Assembly (NCBI RefSeq): GCF_017356015.1
Contig: NZ_JAFIQV010000018.1
Location: 59,119 to 123,118 of the forward strand
Source of the DNA: Azospirillum sp. SYSU D00513
Lineage (GTDB): Bacteria; Pseudomonadota; Alphaproteobacteria; Azospirillales; Azospirillaceae
Length of the DNA stretch: 64,000 bases
Direction of reading: 5' to 3'
Below are positions 9,584 through 17,029 of the stretch, piece by piece; within the stretch, counting starts at the first letter, position 1; every line of letters starts with the position of its first letter. The notes beneath the pieces were generated by a model. It searched no databases. It saw only the letters and a program-made list of their open reading frames with translations, and had not been told where the DNA came from. The position numbers were made by a program, and so were the translations under genes.

Positions 9584-10390
9584 TCACAGGAACCAGTGGA
9601 GCAGGGCGGAAGCCGCGCCGCGCAGGATGTTGTCCGGATCGGTCCAGACCAGCCGCGCCGTGACGGCAAGTGAAGCGGCCACCAGCATCGGCCGGACGAG
9701 CCGTGCGCCGTTGTTGATGACGAGCTGGGCGCCGATCTGCGCGCCCAGGAACTGCCCGACACCCATCAGCAGCCCGGCCACCCACAGGATGTGCCCGCCC
9801 GCCAGCAGGAACAGCAGCCCGACGATGTTGCTGGTGAAGTTCAGGATCTTCGTGTGGGCCGTTGCCTTGCGCAGGTTGAAACCCAGTGCCGTGACGAAGG
9901 CGATCGTGAAGAAAGTGCCGGTGCCCGGCCCGAAGAACCCGTCGTAGAAGCCGATGGTGGTGCCGCAGATCAGGGCGAAGGCGCCTTCGCTCAGCCGCTG
10001 ACGCGCGTCCACGTCGCCGGCCTTGGGGCTGAGCAGAAGGTAGAGCGCGATGCCGATCAGAAGGACGGGGATAACGTCGCGCAGGAACTCCGTGTCGAGG
10101 ATCTGCACCAGGATGGCGCCCCCGGCGGAGCCGAGCGCGGTGAAACCGATCATGACGAGCATGCGGCGTGGGTCGGCCTCCCCGTTGCGGACGAAGCGGA
10201 GCGCCGCCGAGAAGGAGCCGAAGGAGGATTGGAGCTTGTTGGTGGCGACCGCCTGGACCGGCGTCAGCCCGACCGAGAGCAAGGCGGGAAGGGAGAGGAG
10301 CCCGCCGCCGCCCGCGATGGAGTCGACGAAACCGGCGAGCAGGGCGACTCCGAACAGGAGCCCCAGCGTTTCGAAAGGAAGGCTTTCCAT
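9584..10390 (-). CDS. TSUP-family permease (TauE/SafE type)
   Basis: The product is 268 aa with about eight hydrophobic segments, the usual size of the TauE/SafE (TSUP) family. The N-terminal signature GFVDSIAGGGGLLSLPALL followed by ATNKLQSSFG is diagnostic, and the second half repeats it weakly (GFYDGFFGPGTGTFF). Family members export or import sulfite, sulfonates and related organic anions. The gene begins 21 bp after the thiE stop on the same strand and is probably the last gene of the fba-thiE transcript. The transported compound is unknown, and there is no sulfur metabolism gene beside it to suggest one. Confidence 0.88.
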   Translation of the reverse strand: MESLPFETLGLLFGVALLAGFVDSIAGGGGLLSLPALLSVGLTPVQAVATNKLQSSFGSFSAALRFVRNGEADPRRMLVMIGFTALGSAGGAILVQILDTEFLRDVIPVLLIGIALYLLLSPKAGDVDARQRLSEGAFALICGTTIGFYDGFFGPGTGTFFTIAFVTALGFNLRKATAHTKILNFTSNIVGLLFLLAGGHILWVAGLLMGVGQFLGAQIGAQLVINNGARLVRPMLVAASLAVTARLVWTDPDNILRGAASALLHWFL

Positions 10391-10411
10391 GAGATCACGC
10401 GCCGGCGGGGG

Positions 10412-11047
10412 TCAGCCGGCCGCGGCCTCCGCGATGGCGGCGTTGAAGGCCTTGACGGCCGCGGCCGGCCCATCCGGGTGGTTCCAGACCGCGCCGACGA
10501 CGGCGAGGAAATCGACGCCCGCGCGCACGAGCGGGGGGCAGTTCTCCGGCGTGATGCCGCCGATGGCGACGCAGGGAACTTCCATCATCTCCGCCCACCA
10601 GGCGATCAGCTCGACCTCGGCCTTCGTCTCGGCGATCTTGGTGCCGGTGGGGAAGAAGGCGCCGAAGGCGACGTAGTCGGCTCCGGCCTCGCCGGCTTCC
10701 ATGGCGAGGTGGCGGCTGTCATGGCAGGTCACCCCGACGATGGCGTCCTTGCCGACGATCCGGCGCGCCTTGTCGTAGGGGGTGTCGGTCTGCCCGACAT
10801 GCACGCCGTCGCAGCCCAGCTCGCGGGCGAGTTCCGGGTGGTCGTTCAGGATGAAGGCGACGCCGCGCTCCTGCGCGATCGGGCGCAACGCGTCGCAGGC
10901 CCGGCGGATCGCGTCCTCCGGACAGTCCTTCAAACGAAGCTGGACGCAGGCGACATCGCCCGCGTCCAGAGCCTCGATCAGCTTCGGCGCGAACGCCGCC
11001 GGCTCCAGGGCCGGCGGCGTCACGAGGTACAAGCGGCAGTCGGCCAA
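10412..11047 (-). CDS. thiE: Thiamine phosphate synthase
   Basis: The product is 211 aa, a TIM-barrel of the expected size. ThiE joins HMP pyrophosphate and the thiazole phosphate to make thiamine phosphate. Recognisable elements are [32 protein letters not shown], the pyrophosphate-binding [14 protein letters not shown] and the late [10 protein letters not shown]. Translation begins at a TTG (11047), two bases after the fba stop, with AAGGA six bases before it inside the end of fba, so the two are tightly coupled. The product of thiD, whose gene lies at 41.6 kb, feeds the same pathway. Confidence 0.92.
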   Translation of the reverse strand: MADCRLYLVTPPALEPAAFAPKLIEALDAGDVACVQLRLKDCPEDAIRRACDALRPIAQERGVAFILNDHPELARELGCDGVHVGQTDTPYDKARRIVGKDAIVGVTCHDSRHLAMEAGEAGADYVAFGAFFPTGTKIAETKAEVELIAWWAEMMEVPCVAIGGITPENCPPLVRAGVDFLAVVGAVWNHPDGPAAAVKAFNAAIAEAAAG

Positions 11048-11049
11048 GC

Positions 11050-11979
11050 TTATTCCTTACCCTGGTAGATCTTCATGATCCGGTCGAGCAGGGCGAGTGC
11101 TTCCTCGCGCGGACGCTGGAAGGCGTTGCGGCCGATGATCGAGCCGTTGCCGCCGCCGTCGCGGATGGCGCGCGCGTCCTCGAACACCGCGTCCTCGCCC
11201 TTGGTCGCGCCGCCCGAGAAGACCACCAGGCGGCGGCCGTTGAAGGCCGACTGCATGACGTGCTTGACGCGCTCGGCCTGGCTGCCGATCGGGATGTTCT
11301 TCGATTCGTAGACCTTCTTGGCCTCGGCGTTCTCCAGGTGGGCGCTCGGCAGCTTCACCTTGATGATGTGGGCGCCGAGCAGCGCCGCCATGTGCGCCGC
11401 GTAGGCGATCACGTCGATCGCCAGCTCACCGTCCTTGGTGATGGTGCCGCCGCGCGGGTACGACCAGAGGACCGTGGGGATGCCGTAGGACTTCGCCTCG
11501 GCGGACAGCTCGCGGATCTCCTCGTACTGGTCGTACATGGCGTCCGAGCCGGGATAGATCGTGAAGCCGATGGCCGAGCAGCCCAGCCGCAGCGCGTCGC
11601 GGACCGAGGCGGTCACCGCTTGGTCGGCGCCTTCCTTCTGGCGCGACAGGCTGTTGGCGCTGTTCATCTTCAGAATCGTCGGGATCGAGCCGGCGAAGGT
11701 GCTGGCGCCGGCCTCGAGCGGGCCGAGCGGAGCGGCGTAGGCGTTGCAGCCCGCGTCGATGGCGAGCTGGTAGTGATAGTGCGGGTCGTAGCCCGGCTCG
11801 TTCGGGGCGAAGCTACGGGCCGGACCATGCTCGAAGCCCTGGTCGACCGGCAGGATCACCAGCTTGCCGGTTCCTCCCAGCTTGCCTTCCATGAGGATGC
11901 GGGCGAGGTTCGCCTTGACGCCCGGATTGTCGCTCTCGTAATTGGCCAGGATTTCCTTAACGCGGCGCGTGAGCTTCAT
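11050..11979 (-). CDS. fbaB: Class I fructose-bisphosphate aldolase (DhnA/FbaB type)
   Basis: The product is 309 aa of the archaeal-type class I aldolase family. It cleaves fructose 1,6-bisphosphate to glyceraldehyde 3-phosphate and dihydroxyacetone phosphate through a Schiff base. Clear blocks are [19 protein letters not shown] near the N-terminus, [18 protein letters not shown], and the Schiff-base lysine strand [12 protein letters not shown] phosphate-binding [10 protein letters not shown] and [14 protein letters not shown] complete the barrel. It is translated with thiE just downstream. The gene lies on the same strand as tkt and gap 4 kb away, and together they point to a glycolytic or pentose-phosphate string that has been interrupted (see findings). 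Confidence 0.93.
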   Translation of the reverse strand: MKLTRRVKEILANYESDNPGVKANLARILMEGKLGGTGKLVILPVDQGFEHGPARSFAPNEPGYDPHYHYQLAIDAGCNAYAAPLGPLEAGASTFAGSIPTILKMNSANSLSRQKEGADQAVTASVRDALRLGCSAIGFTIYPGSDAMYDQYEEIRELSAEAKSYGIPTVLWSYPRGGTITKDGELAIDVIAYAAHMAALLGAHIIKVKLPSAHLENAEAKKVYESKNIPIGSQAERVKHVMQSAFNGRRLVVFSGGATKGEDAVFEDARAIRDGGGNGSIIGRNAFQRPREEALALLDRIMKIYQGKE

Positions 11980-12147
11980 TTTTGTTCTTTCCCCAAGGCA
12001 TTTTCAGGAAGTGCCGTGCTCATAGCCCAGCCCCAGCCTCTTTGCAACGGGCGCAGGGACATACTTCGCTTGGTTTGCAGGCCGAAACGGCTAGGAATGG
12101 CGGCCAAACGGGGCGCGAATGGATAGGCGGAGGCGCTCTGCGTTTGG

Positions 12148-12426
12148 TCAGAAGAGGAGCGAACGGGCGAGGCTGTAGAGGCCGTAGCCGACCCCCGCCA
12201 CCACGCCCCAGGACAGGGCCATGAGGCCGACCCAGATCACGATCCGCACCGGGGTGCTGTACTTCACCACCTCCGGATGCGGCATCCCGGCGGGGTGGAG
12301 TGTCCGGACGAGGTCCTCCGGCCCGCGCGTGCCGGCGGCCGTGACTTTCGCGGCGGCGCGCGTCCTGTCCCTGGTTTCCGGCGCCTTCGGATCCGGTGGC
12401 GGCAATGTCGAGGTCGTGTGACTCAT
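12148..12426 (-). CDS. Small single-span membrane protein, unknown function
   Basis: The product is 92 aa from the ATG at 12426. The first 50 residues are polar and Pro/Thr/Ala-rich; the C-terminus is one hydrophobic helix (starting IVIWVGLMALSWGVVAG) ending in SLARSLLF. I do not recognise a family. It lies between fba (169 bp downstream) and the 136-aa unknown gene, on the same strand as both. Codon use looks native. A C-terminal anchor with an N-terminal cytoplasmic tail is the simplest reading. Confidence 0.6.
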   Translation of the reverse strand: MSHTTSTLPPPDPKAPETRDRTRAAAKVTAAGTRGPEDLVRTLHPAGMPHPEVVKYSTPVRIVIWVGLMALSWGVVAGVGYGLYSLARSLLF

Positions 12427-12532
12427 CGGGGGCACGGGCTTACCGCAGTTTCGCGTTATCCGACACGATACACCACTTTCGCGCGGAGAGTTCCGGCGAA
12501 TTGGCGTTAACGCACCCCGATTGTCAGTATAG

Positions 12533-12943
12533 TCAACTTTCTTCCAGCCAGGCGCGGCAGGCGGCGGCCGGGTCGCGTACCGTCCGCAGGTCCAGCGCGC
12601 CGGGGAGGGCCTGCAACAGCACGGCCCCGCGCGCGGCGGCGACCTCCGCAAGCGCGCGGGCAGCGTCCGGGTGGCCCGTGAAGAGGATGTGCGTGACGCC
12701 GGATGCGAGCGCGCCCTGCACGTCCCCGGCGCGGTCGGCGCAGTCCAGCACTGCCGTCACCACGACGTCCGGAAAGGCGGCACGGGCCTTCGCCACGACT
12801 TCCCTGAACCATAGGGCGCCGGCATGCGCGGCGGCGCCGGGCGCGCTGACCAGCGTCAAGGGCCGGTGCAGTTCCGAGGCGGTGCTGAGGGCGGCGAGGG
12901 CGTCGGCAAGGCCGTGAATGCGGATCGGGCGAGGGGCTGTCAT
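12533..12943 (-). CDS. Conserved-looking protein of unknown function, 136 aa
   Basis: The product is 136 aa from the ATG at 12943, soluble, with alternating alpha/beta pattern (PLTLVSAPGAAAHAGALWF, PDVVVTAVLDCADRAG, GVTHILFTGHPDAARALAEV). It looks like a fragment of a barrel or Rossmann-like fold but no family was identified. The ribosome site before the start is poor, so the start may be wrong. It sits on the glycolytic strand between fba and the PRC-barrel gene and is divergent from the latter. Native codon use and lack of stops over the full length support a real gene. Confidence 0.55.
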   Translation of the reverse strand: MTAPRPIRIHGLADALAALSTASELHRPLTLVSAPGAAAHAGALWFREVVAKARAAFPDVVVTAVLDCADRAGDVQGALASGVTHILFTGHPDAARALAEVAAARGAVLLQALPGALDLRTVRDPAAACRAWLEES

Positions 12944-13039
12944 GGGAAGGGTGGGATGGCGGGAGAGCAGGCGCGGGCGGGAACGCGGCGCGGGGGAGGG
13001 CCGTTGAACCTACCATCAGCCACGGCAAGAGTAACCGCC

Positions 13040-13522
13040 ATGCGTGGGAATCTCCTTTTGACCAGCGCCCTCCTGCTTGGCCTGAGCGCCCCGTCCCTGG
13101 CCCAGGCGCCGCCCGCCGGCTCCGCCGCCGGGGAGAACCCGGCGGCGGCGGCCGGTGCCGATCCCATGTCCGAGCCGCCGCCCGAGGTTCCCGCGGACGG
13201 CGCGCAGGCCGGCATATCGGTGAACGAGCAGCCGATTCCGCCCGAAGCCCTGATGGACAAGACCCTCATCGGGGAGGACGGCAGCGAGTTCGGCACCGTC
13301 GAGGACGTGATCCTCGGATCCGACGGGCAGCCGGAACAGGTCGTCGTCTCCCATGGCGGCTTTCTCGGATTCGGCGACAAGCAGGTCGCCATCGATATCG
13401 GCAACGTGAACTGGCAGCCGGGCCAGGACACGGTCGGACTCAGCGGCCTGACCAGGCAGGAGGTCGAGGCGATGCCCGCGTTCGAGTACAGCGACAGCAT
13501 GACCTCGCTGCGCCGGCAGTAA
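13040..13522 (+). CDS. Exported PRC-barrel domain protein
   Basis: The product is 160 aa from the ATG at 13040. A signal peptide (MRGNLLLTSALLLGLSAPSLAQA) is followed by an Ala/Pro/Gly-rich linker of about 45 residues. Then comes a PRC-barrel-like domain: MDKTLIGEDGSEFGTVEDVI, QVVVSHGGFLGFGDKQVAID, and the end TRQEVEAMPAFEYSD. PRC-barrel proteins of this exported type are common and poorly understood in Alphaproteobacteria; the fold was named from photosynthetic reaction centre H subunits and RimM. It is divergent from the 136-aa gene and converges on the MFS gene with 36 bp between stops. Confidence 0.8.
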   Translation: MRGNLLLTSALLLGLSAPSLAQAPPAGSAAGENPAAAAGADPMSEPPPEVPADGAQAGISVNEQPIPPEALMDKTLIGEDGSEFGTVEDVILGSDGQPEQVVVSHGGFLGFGDKQVAIDIGNVNWQPGQDTVGLSGLTRQEVEAMPAFEYSDSMTSLRRQ

Positions 13523-13558
13523 AGGCGCAGACTGAGGCGGAAACGGTGACCGGCGGAG

Positions 13559-14773
13559 TCAGCCCCTCCGACGGTTGCCGAGTTCGGTGGCATAGCAGGC
13601 GAGCGCGATCACCGGGAAGGCGAAGCCGATCCAGGTGACCGGCACCCAGCCGCCATGGGCGAAGGCATAGCCGGCGAGCGCCGAGCCGAGCGCGCCGCCG
13701 AAGAAGAAGATCGCCATGTAGATGCCGTTCATGCGGCTGCGCACTTCGGCCCCGAGCGAATAGATGGCCCGCTGCCCGACAACCATGTTGCACTGGACGC
13801 CCGCGTCCAGCAGCAGCCCGGCCAGGATCAGCATGGCAATGGAGTCGCGCCCCAGCCAGGCGACGGGGAAGGCGGCAGCGATGGACAGCAGAGCGACGCC
13901 GGTTGCCGGACGGCTCCAGCCGCGGTCGGCGATGCGGCCGGCGATGGGCGCCACCAGCGCGCCGGCCGCACCCGACAGCGCGAACAGCGCGATGCCGCTC
14001 TGCGACAGGTGGAAGGGCTCTCCTGCCAGATGCAGCGGCACACCGGTCCAGTAGAGGCTGAAGGCGGCGAAGGCCATGGTCTGGTAGGCGGTCCGGCGCT
14101 GCAGCACCGGCGTGCCGCGCAGCAGCGACCAGAGGGAGCCCAGCAGCCCGCCGTAGCTGGCGACGCGCGCCGGCCGGCGGTAGGGCAGCACGCGGGCGAG
14201 CAGCAGAGCGAAGGCGACCGTGATCAGGGCCGAGACGCCGAACACCGCGCGCCAGCCGAAATGGTCGGCGATCAGGCTCGACAGCGGGCGTGCCAGCAGG
14301 ATGCCCAGCAGAAGGCCGCTCATGACGTTGCCGACCACCCGCCCGCGCATCGCGTCGGGCGCCATGTGAGCCGCGAGCGGCACCAGCATCTGCACCGCCA
14401 CCGAACTCAGCCCGATCAGGAAGGACGCCGCCAGGAACAGGGCGCCATTCGGCGCCACCGCGGCCAGCAGCAGCGCCAGGACGGCGCCCGCCAGCGTGAC
14501 GCCGACCAGCCGCCGGTTCTCCAGCAGGTCGCCCAGCGGCACCAGCAGCACGAGCCCCGCGCCATAGCCGATCTGCGTCAGCGTCACCACGAAGCTGCTG
14601 ATCTCCGGCGGCAGCCCGAGCGCCGGCCCGATCAGCCCGACCAGGGGCTGCGCGTAATAGATGTTCGCGACGACGGCACCACAGGCCGCCGCGAGGACGA
14701 AGGTCAGCAGCGGCGTGATCGTCCGCTGCTCCGCCGGGCCGGCGGCCGGACGGAGCGCTTCGCTGGAGGACAT
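13559..14773 (-). CDS. Major facilitator superfamily transporter
   Basis: The product is 404 aa from the ATG at 14773, which has GGGAG six bases upstream. Twelve hydrophobic segments are apparent. The N-terminal half has YYAQPLVGLIGPALGLP and the loop 2-3 motif LVPLGDLLENRRLVG, a recognised MFS signature (GxLaDrxGrk-like). The overall pattern matches the AraJ/YgaY-like drug or sugar efflux group of MFS proteins; the substrate is unknown. It lies just downstream of the nucleotidyltransferase gene on the same strand (156 bp), in the accessory block between gap and fba. Confidence 0.85.
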   Translation of the reverse strand: MSSSEALRPAAGPAEQRTITPLLTFVLAAACGAVVANIYYAQPLVGLIGPALGLPPEISSFVVTLTQIGYGAGLVLLVPLGDLLENRRLVGVTLAGAVLALLLAAVAPNGALFLAASFLIGLSSVAVQMLVPLAAHMAPDAMRGRVVGNVMSGLLLGILLARPLSSLIADHFGWRAVFGVSALITVAFALLLARVLPYRRPARVASYGGLLGSLWSLLRGTPVLQRRTAYQTMAFAAFSLYWTGVPLHLAGEPFHLSQSGIALFALSGAAGALVAPIAGRIADRGWSRPATGVALLSIAAAFPVAWLGRDSIAMLILAGLLLDAGVQCNMVVGQRAIYSLGAEVRSRMNGIYMAIFFFGGALGSALAGYAFAHGGWVPVTWIGFAFPVIALACYATELGNRRRG

Positions 14774-14929
14774 GGGGGCTCCCAAGAAGTGGGTGCGACA
14801 ATCAGGGTCGCACAAACGCAAACGGAAGAGGCGAGACCTTAATCTCGCGTCGGTGCAACACAACGGCGCAAAAGCCGAAGGCCCGCCCTGCGTTCCGTGC
14901 AGTTCAGCATCCGGTACGGACAAAAACCG

Positions 14930-15511
14930 TCAAAGCGAGTCGAGGAAAGCGTCGATGATCTTACGCTGGTCCTGGGGAACCAGCATCTGGGTGAGAAGCC
15001 GCTTGAGGTGGTTGCGGTCAAGATGGCGGGTGGCATGGCATTCGCGGATGAAGTCCTTGTCCTTTTCGCGAAGAACCATAAGCTTCGACACGATCAGATC
15101 GGACGTGTTTGGCGCGATGGCCCGCACAGTGTGCGCGTCAACCTCGATTTTGCGGATCACGGCGCGGCTGCGCCAGCCATGAGGAAGTTTTGCGGTTCGG
15201 TCATCACATCCATCGATGTAAAAGCCGTGCGTCTTGTGAAACTCCGAACCTGGACCGAAAAGCGCGAATATCTCCTCGGATGCTTCCGCGTCTTGCCCTT
15301 CTGCCGCCCGCGCCGCCTCCCATTCTCGGGCATTGGCGGGATAAGCGTCGATCTCCGGAGAGGTGCGCATGATGACGGGAGCGTTTGGCCATCCAACCAG
15401 TATGGCCTGACTTCCGATGATGATGGCGGTATCACAGTTGAAATGCCGCGTCAGGGCGCGGACAGCGCGTTCCAAGTCGTCGATCGTGCGAACGTCTTGG
15501 CCTTTCGCCAC
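14930..15511 (-). CDS. DUF6036-like nucleotidyltransferase, probable toxin of a toxin-antitoxin-like pair
   Basis: The product is 193 aa from a GTG at 15511, with a perfect GGAGG five bases before it. The core nucleotidyltransferase signature is visible: IIIGSQAILVGW, then TSPEIDAYP, i.e. a GS motif followed by the E-x-D metal-binding pair. Later come FYIDGCDDRTAKLPHGW and a helical C-terminal half (DLIVSKLMVLREKDKDFIREC). This layout matches DUF6036-type proteins related to the AbiEii/MenT toxins, which transfer nucleotides onto tRNA or other targets. The start lies 61 nt inside the upstream gene in another frame, so translation is coupled. The target and toxicity are inferences from the family. 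Confidence 0.72.
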   Translation of the reverse strand: MAKGQDVRTIDDLERAVRALTRHFNCDTAIIIGSQAILVGWPNAPVIMRTSPEIDAYPANAREWEAARAAEGQDAEASEEIFALFGPGSEFHKTHGFYIDGCDDRTAKLPHGWRSRAVIRKIEVDAHTVRAIAPNTSDLIVSKLMVLREKDKDFIRECHATRHLDRNHLKRLLTQMLVPQDQRKIIDAFLDSL

Positions 15512-15810
15512 AACCGCCTCCGTATCTGCTCGTCTTCGATGGAGAGTTCCGGGAGCAAGGGAAAGGGAGAACTGATGCGAAGCCGCGTCGCATCCTGCCC
15601 CCTGGAGACGATGAAATTGCGGATTTGACCATCGGATCCGGCGAGCACGTTCCTCCACTCGCCGACGTAGGCCCGCTGATTTGGGTCCGTCGCCAGATTG
15701 TCCAGGACGTTGCGGGCGCGCCTGACCAGATCAGGGTCACCCGCGATCCGGCGCGCGATGAGGCGATGGTAGATCAGCTTCGCACGGTCGTTGACGATCT
15801 CGCTGTTCAT
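15451..15810 (-). CDS. Probable antitoxin/partner of the nucleotidyltransferase
   Basis: The product is 119 aa from the ATG at 15810 (MNSEIVNDRAKLIYHRLIAR); an ATG at 15834 would add eight residues. Neither start has a strong ribosome site, and a TATTCT-like -10 just upstream of 15834 raises the possibility of a leaderless message. The protein is mostly helical and charged. The segment LRISSPFPLLPELS resembles a motif I associate with partners of DUF6036 nucleotidyltransferases. Its last 61 nt overlap the nucleotidyltransferase gene. Gene order (small helical protein first, nucleotidyltransferase second) is that of AbiE-like toxin-antitoxin operons. I could not see a clear helix-turn-helix. 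Confidence 0.55.
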   Translation of the reverse strand: MNSEIVNDRAKLIYHRLIARRIAGDPDLVRRARNVLDNLATDPNQRAYVGEWRNVLAGSDGQIRNFIVSRGQDATRLRISSPFPLLPELSIEDEQIRRRLWRKAKTFARSTTWNALSAP

Positions 15811-15909
15811 GCTGCCCGAATCCAACCTGCCCATGACAAGAAGAATAGTTGCGACACGCCCATCCCTCAAGCGGCCCTTCAAGCGGAGAAGGGGCGAAGG
15901 CGCAGGACC

Positions 15910-15947
15910 AAAGAAAGAAGGGCGCCCCCTCGCGGAGGCGCCCCTTG
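15910..15947 (-). terminator. Rho-independent terminator of gap
   Basis: On the minus strand, GGGGCGCC and GGCGCCC arms enclose a GC-rich loop and are followed by TTCTTTCTTT. The hairpin lies 24 bp after the gap stop and would end the tkt-gap transcript before the toxin-antitoxin-like pair. Confidence 0.75.
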
Positions 15948-15970
15948 TCAGCAGACAGTAACGCTCGGGC

Positions 15971-16978
15971 TTACTTCGCGTTGGTCATGGCGACGGCGGT
16001 GTCGCTCATGCGGTTCGAGAAGCCCCACTCGTTGTCGTACCAGGTCATGATGCGGACGAAGTTGCCGTCGATGACCTTGGTCTCGTTCAGCGCGAAGATC
16101 GAGCTGTGGGCGTCGTGGTTGAAGTCGGTGGAGACCAGCTCCTCCGTGTAGGCGCCGAGAATGCCCTTCAGCGGGCCGGCGGCGGCGTCGGAGATGGCCT
16201 TGTTGACCTCTTCCGCCGTGGTGGCGCGCTTGGCGATGAACTTGAAGTCCACGACCGAGACGTTGGGGGTCGGCACGCGGATGGCGGTGCCGTCCAGCTT
16301 GCCCTTCAGGTCCGGCAGCACCTTGCCGACGGCCTTGGCGGCGCCGGTCGATGTCGGGATCATGTTCAGGGCCGCCGCGCGGGCGCGGTGCAGGTCCTTG
16401 TGGTTCGTGTCCACGATCCGCTGGTCACCCGTGTAGGAGTGGATCGTGGTCATGAAGCCCTTCTCGATGCCGACGAGGTTGTGCAGCACGAAGGCGACGG
16501 GCGACAGGCAGTTGGTCGTGCAGGAGGCGTTGGACACGATCCGGTGCTCGGCCTTGAGCTGGTCGTGGTTCACGCCATAGACGACCGTCAGGTCCTCGTC
16601 GGTGCCCGGGGCGGAGATCAGCACCTTCTCGGCGCCGGCTTCCAGATGCTTGGCGGCGTCGAGGCGCTTGGTGAAGATGCCCGAGCATTCCATGGCGACC
16701 TGGACGCCCAGATCCTTCCAGGGAAGCTTGGTCGGGTCGCGTTCCTGGACGACCTTGATCTCATGACCGTTGACGACGAGATTGCCGTCGCGGACCTCGA
16801 TGGTGCCGGGGAAGCGGCCGTGCACGCTGTCGTACTTCAGAAGGTGCGCGTTGGTGCCGAGGTCGGCGAGGTCGTTGATGCCCACGACCTCCACGTCCTT
16901 GCGGCCGCTCTCGTAGATGGCCCGCAGGACCAGACGGCCGATGCGGCCGAAACCGTTGATCGCAACCCGAACAGCCAT
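15971..16978 (-). CDS. gap: Glyceraldehyde-3-phosphate dehydrogenase, type I
   Basis: The product is 335 aa, the family length. It oxidises glyceraldehyde 3-phosphate to 1,3-bisphosphoglycerate with NAD(P). The N-terminal Rossmann motif is VAINGFGRIGRLVLRA, and the catalytic cysteine is in the classical SNASCTTNCLSPVA. Other conserved blocks are TIHSYTGDQ, RARAAALNMIPTSTGAAKAV and the C-terminal WYDNEWGFSNRM. The start is the ATG at 16978 with AAGGAGG seven bases before it. It follows tkt by 51 bp on the same strand; a stable hairpin with a GCAA loop lies between them. Confidence 0.97.
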   Translation of the reverse strand: MAVRVAINGFGRIGRLVLRAIYESGRKDVEVVGINDLADLGTNAHLLKYDSVHGRFPGTIEVRDGNLVVNGHEIKVVQERDPTKLPWKDLGVQVAMECSGIFTKRLDAAKHLEAGAEKVLISAPGTDEDLTVVYGVNHDQLKAEHRIVSNASCTTNCLSPVAFVLHNLVGIEKGFMTTIHSYTGDQRIVDTNHKDLHRARAAALNMIPTSTGAAKAVGKVLPDLKGKLDGTAIRVPTPNVSVVDFKFIAKRATTAEEVNKAISDAAAGPLKGILGAYTEELVSTDFNHDAHSSIFALNETKVIDGNFVRIMTWYDNEWGFSNRMSDTAVAMTNAK

Positions 16979-17004
16979 AACCAATCCTCCTTCTTGTTTT
17001 TGCG

Positions 17005-17029
17005 GGGTCCGGCCTTGCGGCCGGGACCC
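17005..17029 (-). other. Intergenic hairpin between tkt and gap
   Basis: Directly after the tkt stop the minus-strand RNA would read GGGTCCCGGCC-GCAA-GGCCGGACCC, a 10-bp stem with one bulge closed by a GNRA tetraloop. It is followed by an A-rich stretch and the gap ribosome site, not by a U-run, so it does not look like a terminator. A processing or stability element that sets tkt:gap ratios is plausible. Confidence 0.55.

Noticed and set aside
10412..11047. A TPP riboswitch before thiE or thiD.
   Set aside because: Both genes are coupled to upstream genes (fba and glmM) with no leader; no THI-box sequence was seen in the intergenic regions before those operons.
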